From JAFKKS01 sp039808325 (GTDB lineage: Bacteria; Pseudomonadota; Alphaproteobacteria; Rhizobiales; Xanthobacteraceae), in contig JBDHSU010000029.1 in NCBI GenBank assembly GCA_039808325.1, forward strand, positions 1 to 32,118: a DNA stretch of 32,118 nt, in the 5' to 3' direction. Below the pieces are notes generated by a model, which was not told the DNA's origin, did no database searches, and saw only the letters and a list, made by a program, of their open reading frames with translations. This document shows positions 14,503-21,851 of this stretch, piece after piece. Positions within the stretch are counted from its first letter, which is position 1. Each line of letters starts with the position of its first letter. The translations under genes were made by a program, and so were the position numbers.

Positions 14503-16476
14503 TCATGCGGCCTTTCTGGCGCCGGCGAGGTCGGGCGGCGTCGCCTCGTCGACGAGCGCGGCGAGCGCCTGCTCCAGCGGCAGGACGGTTTGAGCTTGGC
14601 TGCCGAGGCGGCGGATCGAGACGGTGCGCTCGGCCGCTTCCTTCTTGCCGACGACGAGCATCGCCGGGACCTTGGCCAGCGAGTGCTCACGGACCTTGTA
14701 ATTGATCTTCTCGTTGCGCAGATCCGCTTCGACCCGCAGGCCGCGCTTTCTCGCCGCCGCGATAACTTCTTGTGCGTAGTCGTCGCCATCCGCCGTGATG
14801 GTCGCAACAACCGCCTGCACCGGCGCCAGCCAGAGCGGGAAGTGCCCGGCGTGGTGCTCGATGAGGATGCCGAGGAAACGCTCCATCGAGCCACAGATCG
14901 CGCGGTGCACCATCACCGGCATCTTCTTCTGTCCGTCGGCGTCGATATAGAAGGCGCCGAAGCGCTCCGGCAGGTTGAAGTCGACCTGCGTCGTGCCGCA
15001 CTGCCAGTCGCGCCCGATGGCGTCGCGCAGGACGTACTCGAACTTCGGACCGTAGAAGGCGCCTTCGCCGGGATTGATTTCCGTCTTGATCCCGCGATTG
15101 TGGCCCTGCGCGGCGATGCGTTTAAGCACGTCGCCCATGATCTTCTCCGCGTGATCCCACGCCGCATCCGAGCCGACGCGTTTCTCGGGGCGGGTGGAAA
15201 GCTTCACGGTCAGTTCGCCGGTAAATCCGAAGTCGGCGTATGTCGACAGGATCAGATCGTTGATCTTCAAGCACTCTTGCGCGAGTTGTTCCTCGGTGCA
15301 GAAGATATGCGCGTCGTCTTGCGTGAAGCCGCGCACGCGCATCAGCCCGTGCATGGCTCCGGACGGCTCGTAGCGGTGCACGATGCCGAATTCCGCAAAG
15401 CGCAGCGGCAACTCGCGATAGCTCCTCAAGCCATGCTTGAAGATCAGGACATGGCCCGGACAGTTCATCGGCTTGATGGCGAACCAGCGCTTGTCTTCCG
15501 CTTCGTCGCCGGCGGATTGCGCGGCGAACATGTTCTCGCGGTACCAGTCCCAGTGGCCTGACGTCTCCCAGAGCGACTTGTCGAGCATTTGCGGCGCGTT
15601 GACCTCGGCGTAGTCCGCGGCGAGACGTCGGCGCATATACGCGACGATCGACTGGAACACCGACCAGCCCTTCGGATGCCAGAAGACGACGCCCGGTCCT
15701 TCCTCCTGGAAATGGAAGAGGTTCATCTCGCGGCCGAGGCGGCGGTGGTCGCGTTTCTCCGCCTCCTCGAGTTGGTGCACGTAGGCGTCGAGGTCGTCCT
15801 GCTTGGCGAAGGCGGTGCCGTAGATGCGGGTCAGCATCGGATTGTTGCTGTCGCCGCGCCAATAGGCGCCCGCGACCTTCATCAGCTTGAAAGCGTTGCC
15901 GACCTTGCCCGTAGAGGTCATGTGGGGCCCACGGCAGAGATCGAACCATTCGCCCTGCTTGTAGATCTTGATCGGCTCGTTGCCGGGGATGGCGTCGACC
16001 AGCTCGACCTTGAACTTCTCGCCCTTGTCGCGGAAGACGCGCTTCGTCTCTTCGCGCGACCAGACCTCCTTCGTGAAGGGCTTATCGCGCGCGATGATCT
16101 CGCGCATCTTCTTCTCGATGGCGGGGAAGTCCTCGAGCGAGAAGGGCTCGTTGCGGAAGAAGTCGTAGTAGAAGCCGTTCTCGATCACCGGGCCGATCGT
16201 CACTTGCGTGCCGGGCCACAGGGTCTGGACCGCCTCGGCGAGAACATGCGCCGCGTCATGCCGGATGAGTTCCAGCGCACGCGGGTCCTCGCGGTTGAGG
16301 AATTCGATCTTGGCGTCCGCCTCGATCGGGTCGCCGAGGTCGGCGATGACGCCGTCGAGCACCATGGCGACCGTGCGCTTGGCAAGCGACGGCGAGATGC
16401 CTTTGGCGACGTCGAGACCGGTGATGCCTTGGGGGAATTCCCGACGAGCCCCGTCGGGGAAGGTCAGTGCGATCAT
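14503..16476 (-). CDS. thrS: threonyl-tRNA synthetase
   Basis: A 657-residue class II aminoacyl-tRNA synthetase that charges tRNA-Thr in the cytoplasm. Domains in order: TGS domain (about 1-62, MIALTFPDGARREFPQG), the second additional/editing domain with HDAAHVLAEAVQ (about 65-230), the catalytic core with motif 2 around RYEPSGAMHGLMRVRGFTQD and the zinc site in MNCPGHVLIFK (Cys with later His residues), and the anticodon-binding domain from about 555, ending in a short KAA tail. Length is the usual one (about 640-660). ATG 16476 has AGGAG upstream. It follows yidD by 64 bases and runs into the RraA-like gene. Essential gene. Confidence 0.97.
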   Translation of the reverse strand: MIALTFPDGARREFPQGITGLDVAKGISPSLAKRTVAMVLDGVIADLGDPIEADAKIEFLNREDPRALELIRHDAAHVLAEAVQTLWPGTQVTIGPVIENGFYYDFFRNEPFSLEDFPAIEKKMREIIARDKPFTKEVWSREETKRVFRDKGEKFKVELVDAIPGNEPIKIYKQGEWFDLCRGPHMTSTGKVGNAFKLMKVAGAYWRGDSNNPMLTRIYGTAFAKQDDLDAYVHQLEEAEKRDHRRLGREMNLFHFQEEGPGVVFWHPKGWSVFQSIVAYMRRRLAADYAEVNAPQMLDKSLWETSGHWDWYRENMFAAQSAGDEAEDKRWFAIKPMNCPGHVLIFKHGLRSYRELPLRFAEFGIVHRYEPSGAMHGLMRVRGFTQDDAHIFCTEEQLAQECLKINDLILSTYADFGFTGELTVKLSTRPEKRVGSDAAWDHAEKIMGDVLKRIAAQGHNRGIKTEINPGEGAFYGPKFEYVLRDAIGRDWQCGTTQVDFNLPERFGAFYIDADGQKKMPVMVHRAICGSMERFLGILIEHHAGHFPLWLAPVQAVVATITADGDDYAQEVIAAARKRGLRVEADLRNEKINYKVREHSLAKVPAMLVVGKKEAAERTVSIRRLGSQAQTVLPLEQALAALVDEATPPDLAGARKAA

Positions 16477-16540
16477 GCTTTCTCCTGCTCACTCCTGCGA
16501 ACAGATGCAGGTAAGCGATTGATGCCGGTGGGGTTCTGAT

Positions 16541-16924
16541 TCAGAGCGCGCGGCTTGCCGAATCCGGCGAGGCAAGCGGTGTCTGCGGAGCGGCGTTGGT
16601 TCCACGCCAGCGCCCGTAGCGCCAGGGCATATACCAGCGTGCGCCGGCCGGCAACGAAAGGGGCACGAAATCTAACCCCGACGTGCCGAAGGGGTGGCAC
16701 CGGCAAAGCCGCGCCAGGGTCATCCATCCGCCGGCCCACAGGCCGAATCGCCGAAGCGCCTCGTCGCCGTATTGAGAGCATGTCGGCAGATGCCGGCATT
16801 CGTAGCCGACAAGGGGTGAGAGCGTGTGCCGGTACAGCGCGATCAGGGCGCGGCCGGCGTTTCGGGGGACGCGGAGGAGGGCGGTCCGCAGGCGGCTATT
16901 GGCGGATGGTTGATCGGGCCCCAT
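16541..16924 (-). CDS. yidD: membrane protein insertion efficiency factor YidD
   Basis: A 127-residue protein with the YidD signature: ALIALYRHTLSPLVGYECRHLPTCSQYGDEALRRFG, then GWMTLARLCRCHPFG. YidD is a small peripheral inner-membrane protein that assists YidC-dependent insertion. An amphipathic N-terminal helix precedes the cysteine-rich core; here the four conserved Cys are all present. The C-terminal ~35 residues are a poorly conserved tail. I chose ATG 16924 because GGGAGG stands six bases upstream; a GTG at 16951 would add nine residues. In many rhizobia yidD lies next to thrS and near an IscU-like gene and folE, as in this window. Confidence 0.93.
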   Translation of the reverse strand: MGPDQPSANSRLRTALLRVPRNAGRALIALYRHTLSPLVGYECRHLPTCSQYGDEALRRFGLWAGGWMTLARLCRCHPFGTSGLDFVPLSLPAGARWYMPWRYGRWRGTNAAPQTPLASPDSASRAL

Positions 16925-17101
16925 GGCGGCCTCCCGCTCCACTAGTAGCACGGTGTGGCGTCGCCGCTCGAATCTGTGTCTTCCGCAGCACAGAAGTCAA
17001 CAACTCACGTCTCCGACGCTTGGTTCCATCGATATTGCTTTTTTGTTTAGGCTGAATCTTGCAGAGTTTTTCAGCCGGGAATTGGGGGCTGGAGACCGCC
17101 G

Positions 17102-18319
17102 ATGTCGTACCGCGCCGTTGCGGTTATGATGCTCTTTGCTTTGACGGGAGGCGCGCTGGCGGAGACTCCGCCAGGGGGAGACCCGCCCTCGATGCGCTTC
17201 GAGTGGGTGAAGGAAGGGCCGGCGGCCGCCTGTCGCGCCAATTGCCGTGAATGGATCGCGGCCGTGGGCCCGATCACCAGCGACACCGCCCGCGATTTCG
17301 AGTTCTTCGCCAAGGTCAAGGATGTTCGCGGCGCCACGATGGTGCTCGATTCCGGCGGCGGCTCGGTCATCGGAAGCCTCGATCTCGGCCGCAAGATTCG
17401 TGAATTCGGCCTCAAGACGACGGTAGGACGCACCCGGGTGCTGACGAGCGCTCCGGGAAGCGAGCCGCGCGCCAAGCGGATGCCGGGCGGCGAATGCGCG
17501 TCCATGTGCGTCTTCGTGCTCCTCGGCGGCGTCCAGCGCGATGTCCCGCCGGATGCGCGCATCCTCGTCCATCAGATTTGGCCCGGCAGCAAGCGTTACG
17601 ACGCCAACGCCGATTCCTACACCGCGGAAGAGATCGTGCGCATCCAGCGCGATGTCGGGCGGATCGCGCGCTACACCGTCGACATGGGCGCCGATATCGA
17701 GCTGTTCGAACTCGCGATGCGCATTCCGCCCTGGGAGCGGCTGCGCGCGCTGAGCCAGGCGGAGTTGCGCCGGCTGCGCCTGCAGAGCGACGAGGTGGTT
17801 GCGGAGGCGCCGACTTCCGGCACGGTCGCATCGCCGGTGCGGGAGACGCAAACCGTGCGAGCCGGCGTTGCCGAACGGGGCTGGATGTTGGGCAAGGGCC
17901 GGCGTGAGCTCGTGCGGCGCCACCCGCTTACGCGCGAGGGCGACTCGATCGGACATTTCGAAATCTCGCTCTCCTGCGCGAAAGGGCAGACCGGCTACCG
18001 GCTCGCTTATCTGGAGAACCGTTCGGTCGGCGATGTCTCCGACGCTTCGGCGCCATTGAAGGACGTGACGTTCTGGATCGACGGCCGCCGCACGGCGCTG
18101 AAAATCGAGACCTCGAAGCCCGACCCGTCGTCGCACGAGATCCGCTCGCGCGCCATTACGCAGGTGCCCGCCGCCGTGATCGAGAAGATGCGCGACGATC
18201 CCGCCGGGACGTTGACGATCGGGACCAAGACCGTTGGCAACCTCCGCACCAGCATCCGCGTCGGCGGGACGGGGCTGGCGCAGGCCTATCCGCAATGGGC
18301 GAGCGGCTGCGCGCGGTAA
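17102..18319 (+). CDS. exported ClpP/crotonase-fold protein (COG3904-like)
   Basis: A 405-residue exported protein: signal peptide at 1-20 (cleavage ALA-ET), then a domain resembling the periplasmic ClpP-like proteins of COG3904. The motif TMVLDSGGGSVIGSLDLGRKIREFGL (77-104) matches the oxyanion/first-helix region, and GGECASMCVFVLLGG (129-143) places a candidate nucleophile Ser134 between two cysteines, followed by ARILVHQIW with His157 as candidate base. The C-terminal half (about 230-405) is a separate beta-rich domain I do not recognise, with VTFWIDGRRTAL and LTIGTKTV. Proteolysis is suggested by the fold and not proven. The start ATG 17102 has GGAG about ten bases upstream. It stands alone between yidD and the FeS scaffold gene. 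Confidence 0.8.
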   Translation: MSYRAVAVMMLFALTGGALAETPPGGDPPSMRFEWVKEGPAAACRANCREWIAAVGPITSDTARDFEFFAKVKDVRGATMVLDSGGGSVIGSLDLGRKIREFGLKTTVGRTRVLTSAPGSEPRAKRMPGGECASMCVFVLLGGVQRDVPPDARILVHQIWPGSKRYDANADSYTAEEIVRIQRDVGRIARYTVDMGADIELFELAMRIPPWERLRALSQAELRRLRLQSDEVVAEAPTSGTVASPVRETQTVRAGVAERGWMLGKGRRELVRRHPLTREGDSIGHFEISLSCAKGQTGYRLAYLENRSVGDVSDASAPLKDVTFWIDGRRTALKIETSKPDPSSHEIRSRAITQVPAAVIEKMRDDPAGTLTIGTKTVGNLRTSIRVGGTGLAQAYPQWASGCAR

Positions 18320-18381
18320 GGCACCGTCCGAGGCCGCCCTTCTTGGCCGTCATCCCGAGATGCGAGGCGCAGCGCGCGCGG

Positions 18382-18433
18382 CCCTCATTCTGAGGAGCAT
18401 CGCAAAGCGGCGACGGGCTCCTCAGGATGAGGG
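18382..18433. repeat. interspersed palindromic repeat (REP-like), copy 2
   Basis: Starts CCCTCATTCTGAGGAGCATC, ends CTCAGGATGAGGG; the outer arms CCCTCAT and ATGAGGG pair, and an inner CTGAGGAGC pairs with GCTCCTCAG. It overlaps the last 12 bases of the minus-strand scaffold gene (stop at 18422), so the repeat forms that gene's 3' end. First 20 bases identical to copy 1 at 13704. Confidence 0.75.
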
Positions 18434-18889
18434 TTGAAGGGTGGTGAGGGCCTCGTCCTTCCGCTTGGCCTCGATCTTGTCGATCGCCGATACCACGGCG
18501 TCGAACGTCAGCAGCGTGGAGGCGTGGCGCGCCTTGTAGTCGCGGACCGGCTCCAGCACCGCGATGTCCGCCCATTTGCCTTGCGGCGGCGCGCCGTTCT
18601 CCTTCAGCATGGCGCGCACGGTTTCGCGCAGCGCGCGCAGCTCCGCCGCGTTCGAGCCGACGACGTGCCGCGCCATGATCGAGGACGAGGCCTGCCCGAG
18701 CGCGCACGCTTTCACGTCATGCGCGAAGTCGGTCACCACATCGCCTTGCATGCGCAGATCGACGGTGACGGTCGAGCCGCAGAGCTTGGAATGCGCCGTG
18801 GCGCTGGCGTCGGGCTTTTCGAGGCGGCCGATGCTGGGAATATTGCCGGCAAGGTCGAGGATGCGTGCGTTGTAGACGTCGTTGAGCAT
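18422..18889 (-). CDS. IscU/NifU-like iron-sulfur scaffold protein lacking the third cysteine
   Basis: A 155-residue protein of the IscU/SufU fold. It has MLNDVYNARILDLAGNIP at the start, SKLCGSTVTVDLRM with Cys37 and DVKACALGQASSSIM with Cys62. The third cluster ligand of IscU/SufU (the Cys of HCS) is replaced by alanine: ARHAS, Ala123. With two of the three cysteines it may still bind zinc or a cluster using other ligands, or have become a sulfur-handling accessory protein; I recall the same change in rhizobial relatives. ATG 18889 is the family start; the long in-frame upstream extension overlaps the folE promoter region. It is divergent from folE. Its 3' end is formed by a REP-like element. 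Confidence 0.85.
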   Translation of the reverse strand: MLNDVYNARILDLAGNIPSIGRLEKPDASATAHSKLCGSTVTVDLRMQGDVVTDFAHDVKACALGQASSSIMARHVVGSNAAELRALRETVRAMLKENGAPPQGKWADIAVLEPVRDYKARHASTLLTFDAVVSAIDKIEAKRKDEALTTLQPSS

Positions 18890-18916
18890 GGCGGAAGGGG
18901 CCGTGGCGGCCTCCGA

Positions 18917-18944
18917 TTGAACGATAAGAGTTGAACGATATATA
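18917..18944 (+). promoter_or_regulatory. folE: candidate folE promoter with direct repeat
   Basis: TTGAACGATA occurs twice in direct orientation (18917-18926 and 18931-18940, 14 bases apart). The first copy gives a -35-like TTGAAC and the second overlaps a -10-like TATATA at 18939-18944, spacing 16 bases. Transcription rightward would give a leader of about 170 bases before folE. A regulator binding the direct repeat would cover the promoter. It could equally serve the divergent scaffold gene. Confidence 0.4.
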
Positions 18945-19122
18945 GGATGTGGACGGGGCGGTGCGAAAGGCCGCTCGATCGCCGGGGCGCCGAAAGGCGC
19001 CCGAAACTTCCGGAATGAGGCGTCTGTTCCTCCGACCGCGTTGCGACGTGTTTGGGTGGCGGCTCGCCGGTGACACATCCGCCCGCCCGGTTATCCGTGG
19101 CGCCGGTCGCACGGAGACCGCT

Positions 19123-19773
19123 ATGGACGCTTTTGCGAAGCCGCTCGATCGTACCGTTTTGCCTGAAAGCCTGCGCGCCGCGCCGGTGCCGCGCGGTCCG
19201 CGCCCCTCCCGCGAGGCGGCCGAGGCGGCGGTGCGCACCCTGATCGCCTATGCCGGGGATGATCCCGAGCGCGAAGGGCTTCTCGAGACGCCGAAGCGCG
19301 TCGTGCGCGCCTATGACGAGCTCTTTCGCGGCTACAGGGAATGCCCGGCCGAACTGCTCGATCGGACCTTCTCCGAGGTCGGCACCTATGACGACATGGT
19401 GCTGGTGAAGGACATCGCCTTCACCTCGCACTGCGAGCACCACATGATGGCGTTCGACGGTCGCGCCCACATCGCGTATCTGCCGGTGGAGGGCGTGGTG
19501 GGCTTGTCGAAGCTGGCGCGGCTGGTGGAGTTGTTCGCCCACCGTTTGCAGACGCAGGAGCATCTGACCGATCAGATCGCGACCGCGATCGACGTCTTCC
19601 TGAAGCCGCGCGGCGTCGCGGTGATGCTCGAGGCGCAGCATACCTGCATGTCGATGCGCGGCGTGCGCACGGCCGGATCGACGACCGTGACGACCAAGTT
19701 CGCCGGCGTGTTCCGCACCGATCCCGCCGCGCAGGTCCGTTTCATGACGCTGGTGCGCGCGCCCGCACGCTGA
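19123..19773 (+). CDS. folE: GTP cyclohydrolase I (FolE)
   Basis: A 216-residue enzyme that converts GTP to 7,8-dihydroneopterin triphosphate, first step of tetrahydrofolate synthesis and of queuosine precursors. Zinc ligands are seen: Cys104 and His107 in TSHCEHHMM and Cys175 in AQHTCMSMRG. The conserved VGLSKLARLVELFAHRLQTQEHLTDQIA and the C-terminal FMTLV fit the family, type IA. ATG 19123 has CGGAG seven bases upstream. hisI starts 33 bases after the stop, so the two form an operon, as is common in this group. Confidence 0.96.
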   Translation: MDAFAKPLDRTVLPESLRAAPVPRGPRPSREAAEAAVRTLIAYAGDDPEREGLLETPKRVVRAYDELFRGYRECPAELLDRTFSEVGTYDDMVLVKDIAFTSHCEHHMMAFDGRAHIAYLPVEGVVGLSKLARLVELFAHRLQTQEHLTDQIATAIDVFLKPRGVAVMLEAQHTCMSMRGVRTAGSTTVTTKFAGVFRTDPAAQVRFMTLVRAPAR

Positions 19774-19805
19774 AGCAAAGTCCGTTGCGACTGAACGAGG
19801 TTGCC

Positions 19806-20231
19806 GTGAGCGAGACAGCCGTCACATTTCCCCCGCCCGGCGCCAGGCACGACGTCGAGGAAGGGGCCGCGTTCACGCCCAAGTTCGACGCCAACGGCCT
19901 CGTCACCTGCGTCACCACCGACGTGCATGGCGGCGACCTCCTGATGGTCGCGCACATGAATGCCGAGGCGCTGGCGAAGACGATCACGACCGGCGATGTC
20001 TGGTACTACAGCCGCTCGCGCCGGGAACTGTGGCGCAAGGGCGCGACGTCGGGGCAGGTCCAGCGCGTCGTCGAGATGCGCGTCGATTGCGACCAGGACG
20101 CCGTCTGGCTCAAGGTCGAGCAGGCCGGCGGCGGCGCCTGCCATACCGGACGGCGCTCCTGCTTCTATCGCGCGGTGCCGGTCGGCGGTGACGTCGCGGG
20201 CGGCGTCCAGTTGACCTTCGTACCGACGTAG
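19806..20231 (+). CDS. hisI: phosphoribosyl-AMP cyclohydrolase (HisI)
   Basis: A 141-residue stand-alone HisI, which opens the purine ring of phosphoribosyl-AMP in histidine synthesis. The metal sites are intact: DCDQD (Mg-binding Asp94, 96 and 98; zinc Cys95) and GGACHTGRRSC with Cys112 and Cys119. WYYSRSRRELWRKGATSG is the typical substrate loop. It lacks the HisE domain, as usual in alphaproteobacteria. I chose GTG 19806 because GAGG lies at 19797-19800; an in-frame TTG at 19785 would add seven residues. It is the second gene of the folE-hisI unit; a strong hairpin follows its stop. Confidence 0.95.
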   Translation: MSETAVTFPPPGARHDVEEGAAFTPKFDANGLVTCVTTDVHGGDLLMVAHMNAEALAKTITTGDVWYYSRSRRELWRKGATSGQVQRVVEMRVDCDQDAVWLKVEQAGGGACHTGRRSCFYRAVPVGGDVAGGVQLTFVPT

Positions 20232-20245
20232 AGGCTTTCGTGCGC

Positions 20246-20278
20246 TGCGATGATCGTCGCGGTACGACGATCATCGCA
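20246..20278. terminator. perfect 14-bp inverted repeat between convergent genes
   Basis: TGCGATGATCGTCG (20246-20259) and CGACGATCATCGCA (20265-20278) pair perfectly around CGGTA. It begins 15 bases after the hisI stop and ends 14 bases before the stop of the minus-strand lyase gene. Its symmetry suits a bidirectional terminator, but there is no T-tract on either side, so it may instead protect 3' ends from exonucleases. Confidence 0.6.
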
Positions 20279-20291
20279 TGGCATCCGGAGG

Positions 20292-21173
20292 CTATCTCCG
20301 CGCCCGCGCCAGCAGCCGCTGTGCCCGCTTCAGATGCGGCACGTCGTACATCACGCCGCCGATGGCGACGACGCCGGCGCCCGGCTGTGCGGCAAACGCC
20401 GCGACGACGCCTTCGGCATCGGCGATCGCTTCCGCCGACGGCGTGAACACGTCGTTGATGATCGCGACCTGGGCAGGATGGATGGCGAATTTCGACGTGA
20501 AGCCGTCGCGCCGCGCCTCCTCGCATTCGCGCCGCAGGCCGGCGTCGTTGCGGAAGTCGACATAGACCGTGTCCATCGCCGGAATGCCGGCGGCGGCCGC
20601 GCCCGCGATGCACAGCGTGCGCGCGAACCGGAATGGTTCGGTGAATTCGCCGCGCGCATCGCGATTGGTCTCGGTGCCGAGTGCCGCGGACAGGTCCTCC
20701 GCGCCCCAGGTGAGCCCTTCGAGCCGCGGGCTCGATCCCCCATAGGTGCCGGCTTGGAACAGTGCCGCCGCCGTCTCCGTCGCCAGCGCCAGGATTTTGA
20801 GATGTCCCTCCTCGAGACCGGCGCGCGCCTCGCGCGCCGTGATCTTGGCGTCGAGATGCGTCACCGACGCGCCGCCCTCCGCCTTCGGCAGCAGGATGCC
20901 GTCCGGCTTTGCGCCGACGACGGCGTTGAGATCGTCGTCGGTCAGCCCGGTGTCGAGGGCATTGACGCGGACATAGATGCGCGGCCGCGCTGCTTGCGGG
21001 ATCGCGTCTTCGAGGAACGCCGCGGCGGTGAGGCGCGCGCCGGCCTTGGCGTCGGCGCCGACGGAATCCTCGAGATCGACGATCAGCGCGTCGGCGCCGC
21101 TCGTCATGCCCTTTTCCATCTTGCGGGGGCTGTCGCCCGGAACGAAGAGGAGGGAGCGCACGGCGCTGCTCAT
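20292..21173 (-). CDS. CitE-like CoA ester lyase (HpcH/HpaI family)
   Basis: A 293-residue TIM-barrel protein of the CitE/malyl-CoA lyase family, which cleaves or hydrolyses 3-hydroxyacyl-CoA compounds such as malyl-CoA, citramalyl-CoA or beta-methylmalyl-CoA. Visible: RSLLFVPGDSPRKMEKG at the N-terminus (Arg for CoA), ALIVDLEDSV (metal-binding acid), ILLPKAEGG (conserved Lys-x-Glu) and GLTWGAEDLSAALG (metal-binding Asp). The C-terminal KFAIHPAQV is typical. Substrate cannot be decided. ATG 21173 is used; the open frame upstream overlaps the MaoC gene. The start shares ATGA with the MaoC stop, so the genes are translationally coupled and probably act in one CoA-thioester pathway. Confidence 0.9.
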   Translation of the reverse strand: MSSAVRSLLFVPGDSPRKMEKGMTSGADALIVDLEDSVGADAKAGARLTAAAFLEDAIPQAARPRIYVRVNALDTGLTDDDLNAVVGAKPDGILLPKAEGGASVTHLDAKITAREARAGLEEGHLKILALATETAAALFQAGTYGGSSPRLEGLTWGAEDLSAALGTETNRDARGEFTEPFRFARTLCIAGAAAAGIPAMDTVYVDFRNDAGLRRECEEARRDGFTSKFAIHPAQVAIINDVFTPSAEAIADAEGVVAAFAAQPGAGVVAIGGVMYDVPHLKRAQRLLARARR

Positions 21174-21655
21174 TGCGGCCGCATATGCATGAAGGCCTGT
21201 CGCCGGCATTCCGCGACCAGCCTGCCGTCCTGATTGTAGGCCTTGTGCACGAACTCGACGATGCCGGCGCCTTTGCGCGACTTCGACTCGCGCTTGGAGA
21301 CGATGTCGGTCGTGACCCGCACGGTGTCGCCCTCGAACACCGGCGCGGGGAATTTTACGTCCGTCATCCCGAGATTGGCGATCGTCGTTCCGACCGTCGT
21401 GTCGTTGACCGAAATGCCGATCATCAGTCCGAGCGTGAACAGCGAGTTCACGATCGGCTGGCCCCACTCCGTCTCGGTGGCGCAGAAATGCCGGTCGATA
21501 TGCAGCGGCTGCGGATTGAGCGTCATGTTCGAGAACAGCATGTTGTCCATCTGCGTCACGGTGCGCGTGAGCCCGTGCGCGATGGTCTCTCCGACCACGA
21601 AGTCCTCGTAATAGAGCCCGCCGCGCGGATGGCGGGTGGGGGACGAGCGATCCAT
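21170..21655 (-). CDS. MaoC-family (R)-hydratase/dehydratase
   Basis: A 161-residue hotdog protein of the MaoC dehydratase family, adding water to or removing it from enoyl- or hydroxyacyl-CoA. It opens with GGLYYEDFVVGETIAHGLTR, then MDNMLFSNMTLNPQPLHID with the hydratase-type Asn/Pro/His cluster, then GQPIVNSLFTLGLMIGISV. Single-domain length (about 150-165) excludes the double-hotdog mesaconyl-CoA hydratase of Rhodobacter. Coupled to the CitE-like lyase by a 4-base overlap, it plausibly supplies or consumes a hydroxyacyl-CoA cleaved by that enzyme. ATG 21655 has TGGAG about ten bases upstream; the open frame beyond is not family-like. Confidence 0.9.
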   Translation of the reverse strand: MDRSSPTRHPRGGLYYEDFVVGETIAHGLTRTVTQMDNMLFSNMTLNPQPLHIDRHFCATETEWGQPIVNSLFTLGLMIGISVNDTTVGTTIANLGMTDVKFPAPVFEGDTVRVTTDIVSKRESKSRKGAGIVEFVHKAYNQDGRLVAECRRQAFMHMRPQ

Positions 21656-21768
21656 TATTGTTGTCTCCAGACAATAGGTTGGGCCGCTTTGCAGCCTTCG
21701 GACGGAAAGATGTTCAGACAAACGCGCGGTGGGCAAGCCCGCGAGGGTCGGTGTCCCTGCAACCGGCG

Positions 21769-21784
21769 TTAATCGACCGTTTAC
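21769..21784 (+). promoter_or_regulatory. CtrA-box-like site upstream of the transglycosylase gene
   Basis: TTAA-N7-TTTAC, one base away from the CtrA consensus TTAA-N7-TTAAC. It lies in the divergent region between the MaoC gene (start 21655) and the SLT gene, ending 67 bases before ATG 21852. It is nearer in distance and orientation to the SLT gene. Confidence 0.45.
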
Positions 21785-21851
21785 CATAATCGTCCAGGGT
21801 CACGCTGCGCTGGAATCGCACGATTGGGCGGCGATTGCCGGAGAGCCGAAG

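Noticed and set aside
13746..14705. 319-residue plus-strand ORF over the RraA-like gene
   Set aside because: No motif, shadow-type composition, and it overlaps two well-supported minus-strand genes.
13818..14894. RraA-like frame extended to 358 residues
   Set aside because: The extra 131 residues are antisense-frame text of thrS; thrS itself ends one base before ATG 14501.
20292..21674. Single 460-residue fusion of the lyase with upstream sequence
   Set aside because: The upstream part is a shadow of the MaoC gene in another frame; the CitE-like protein begins MSSAVRSLLFVPGDSP at 21173.
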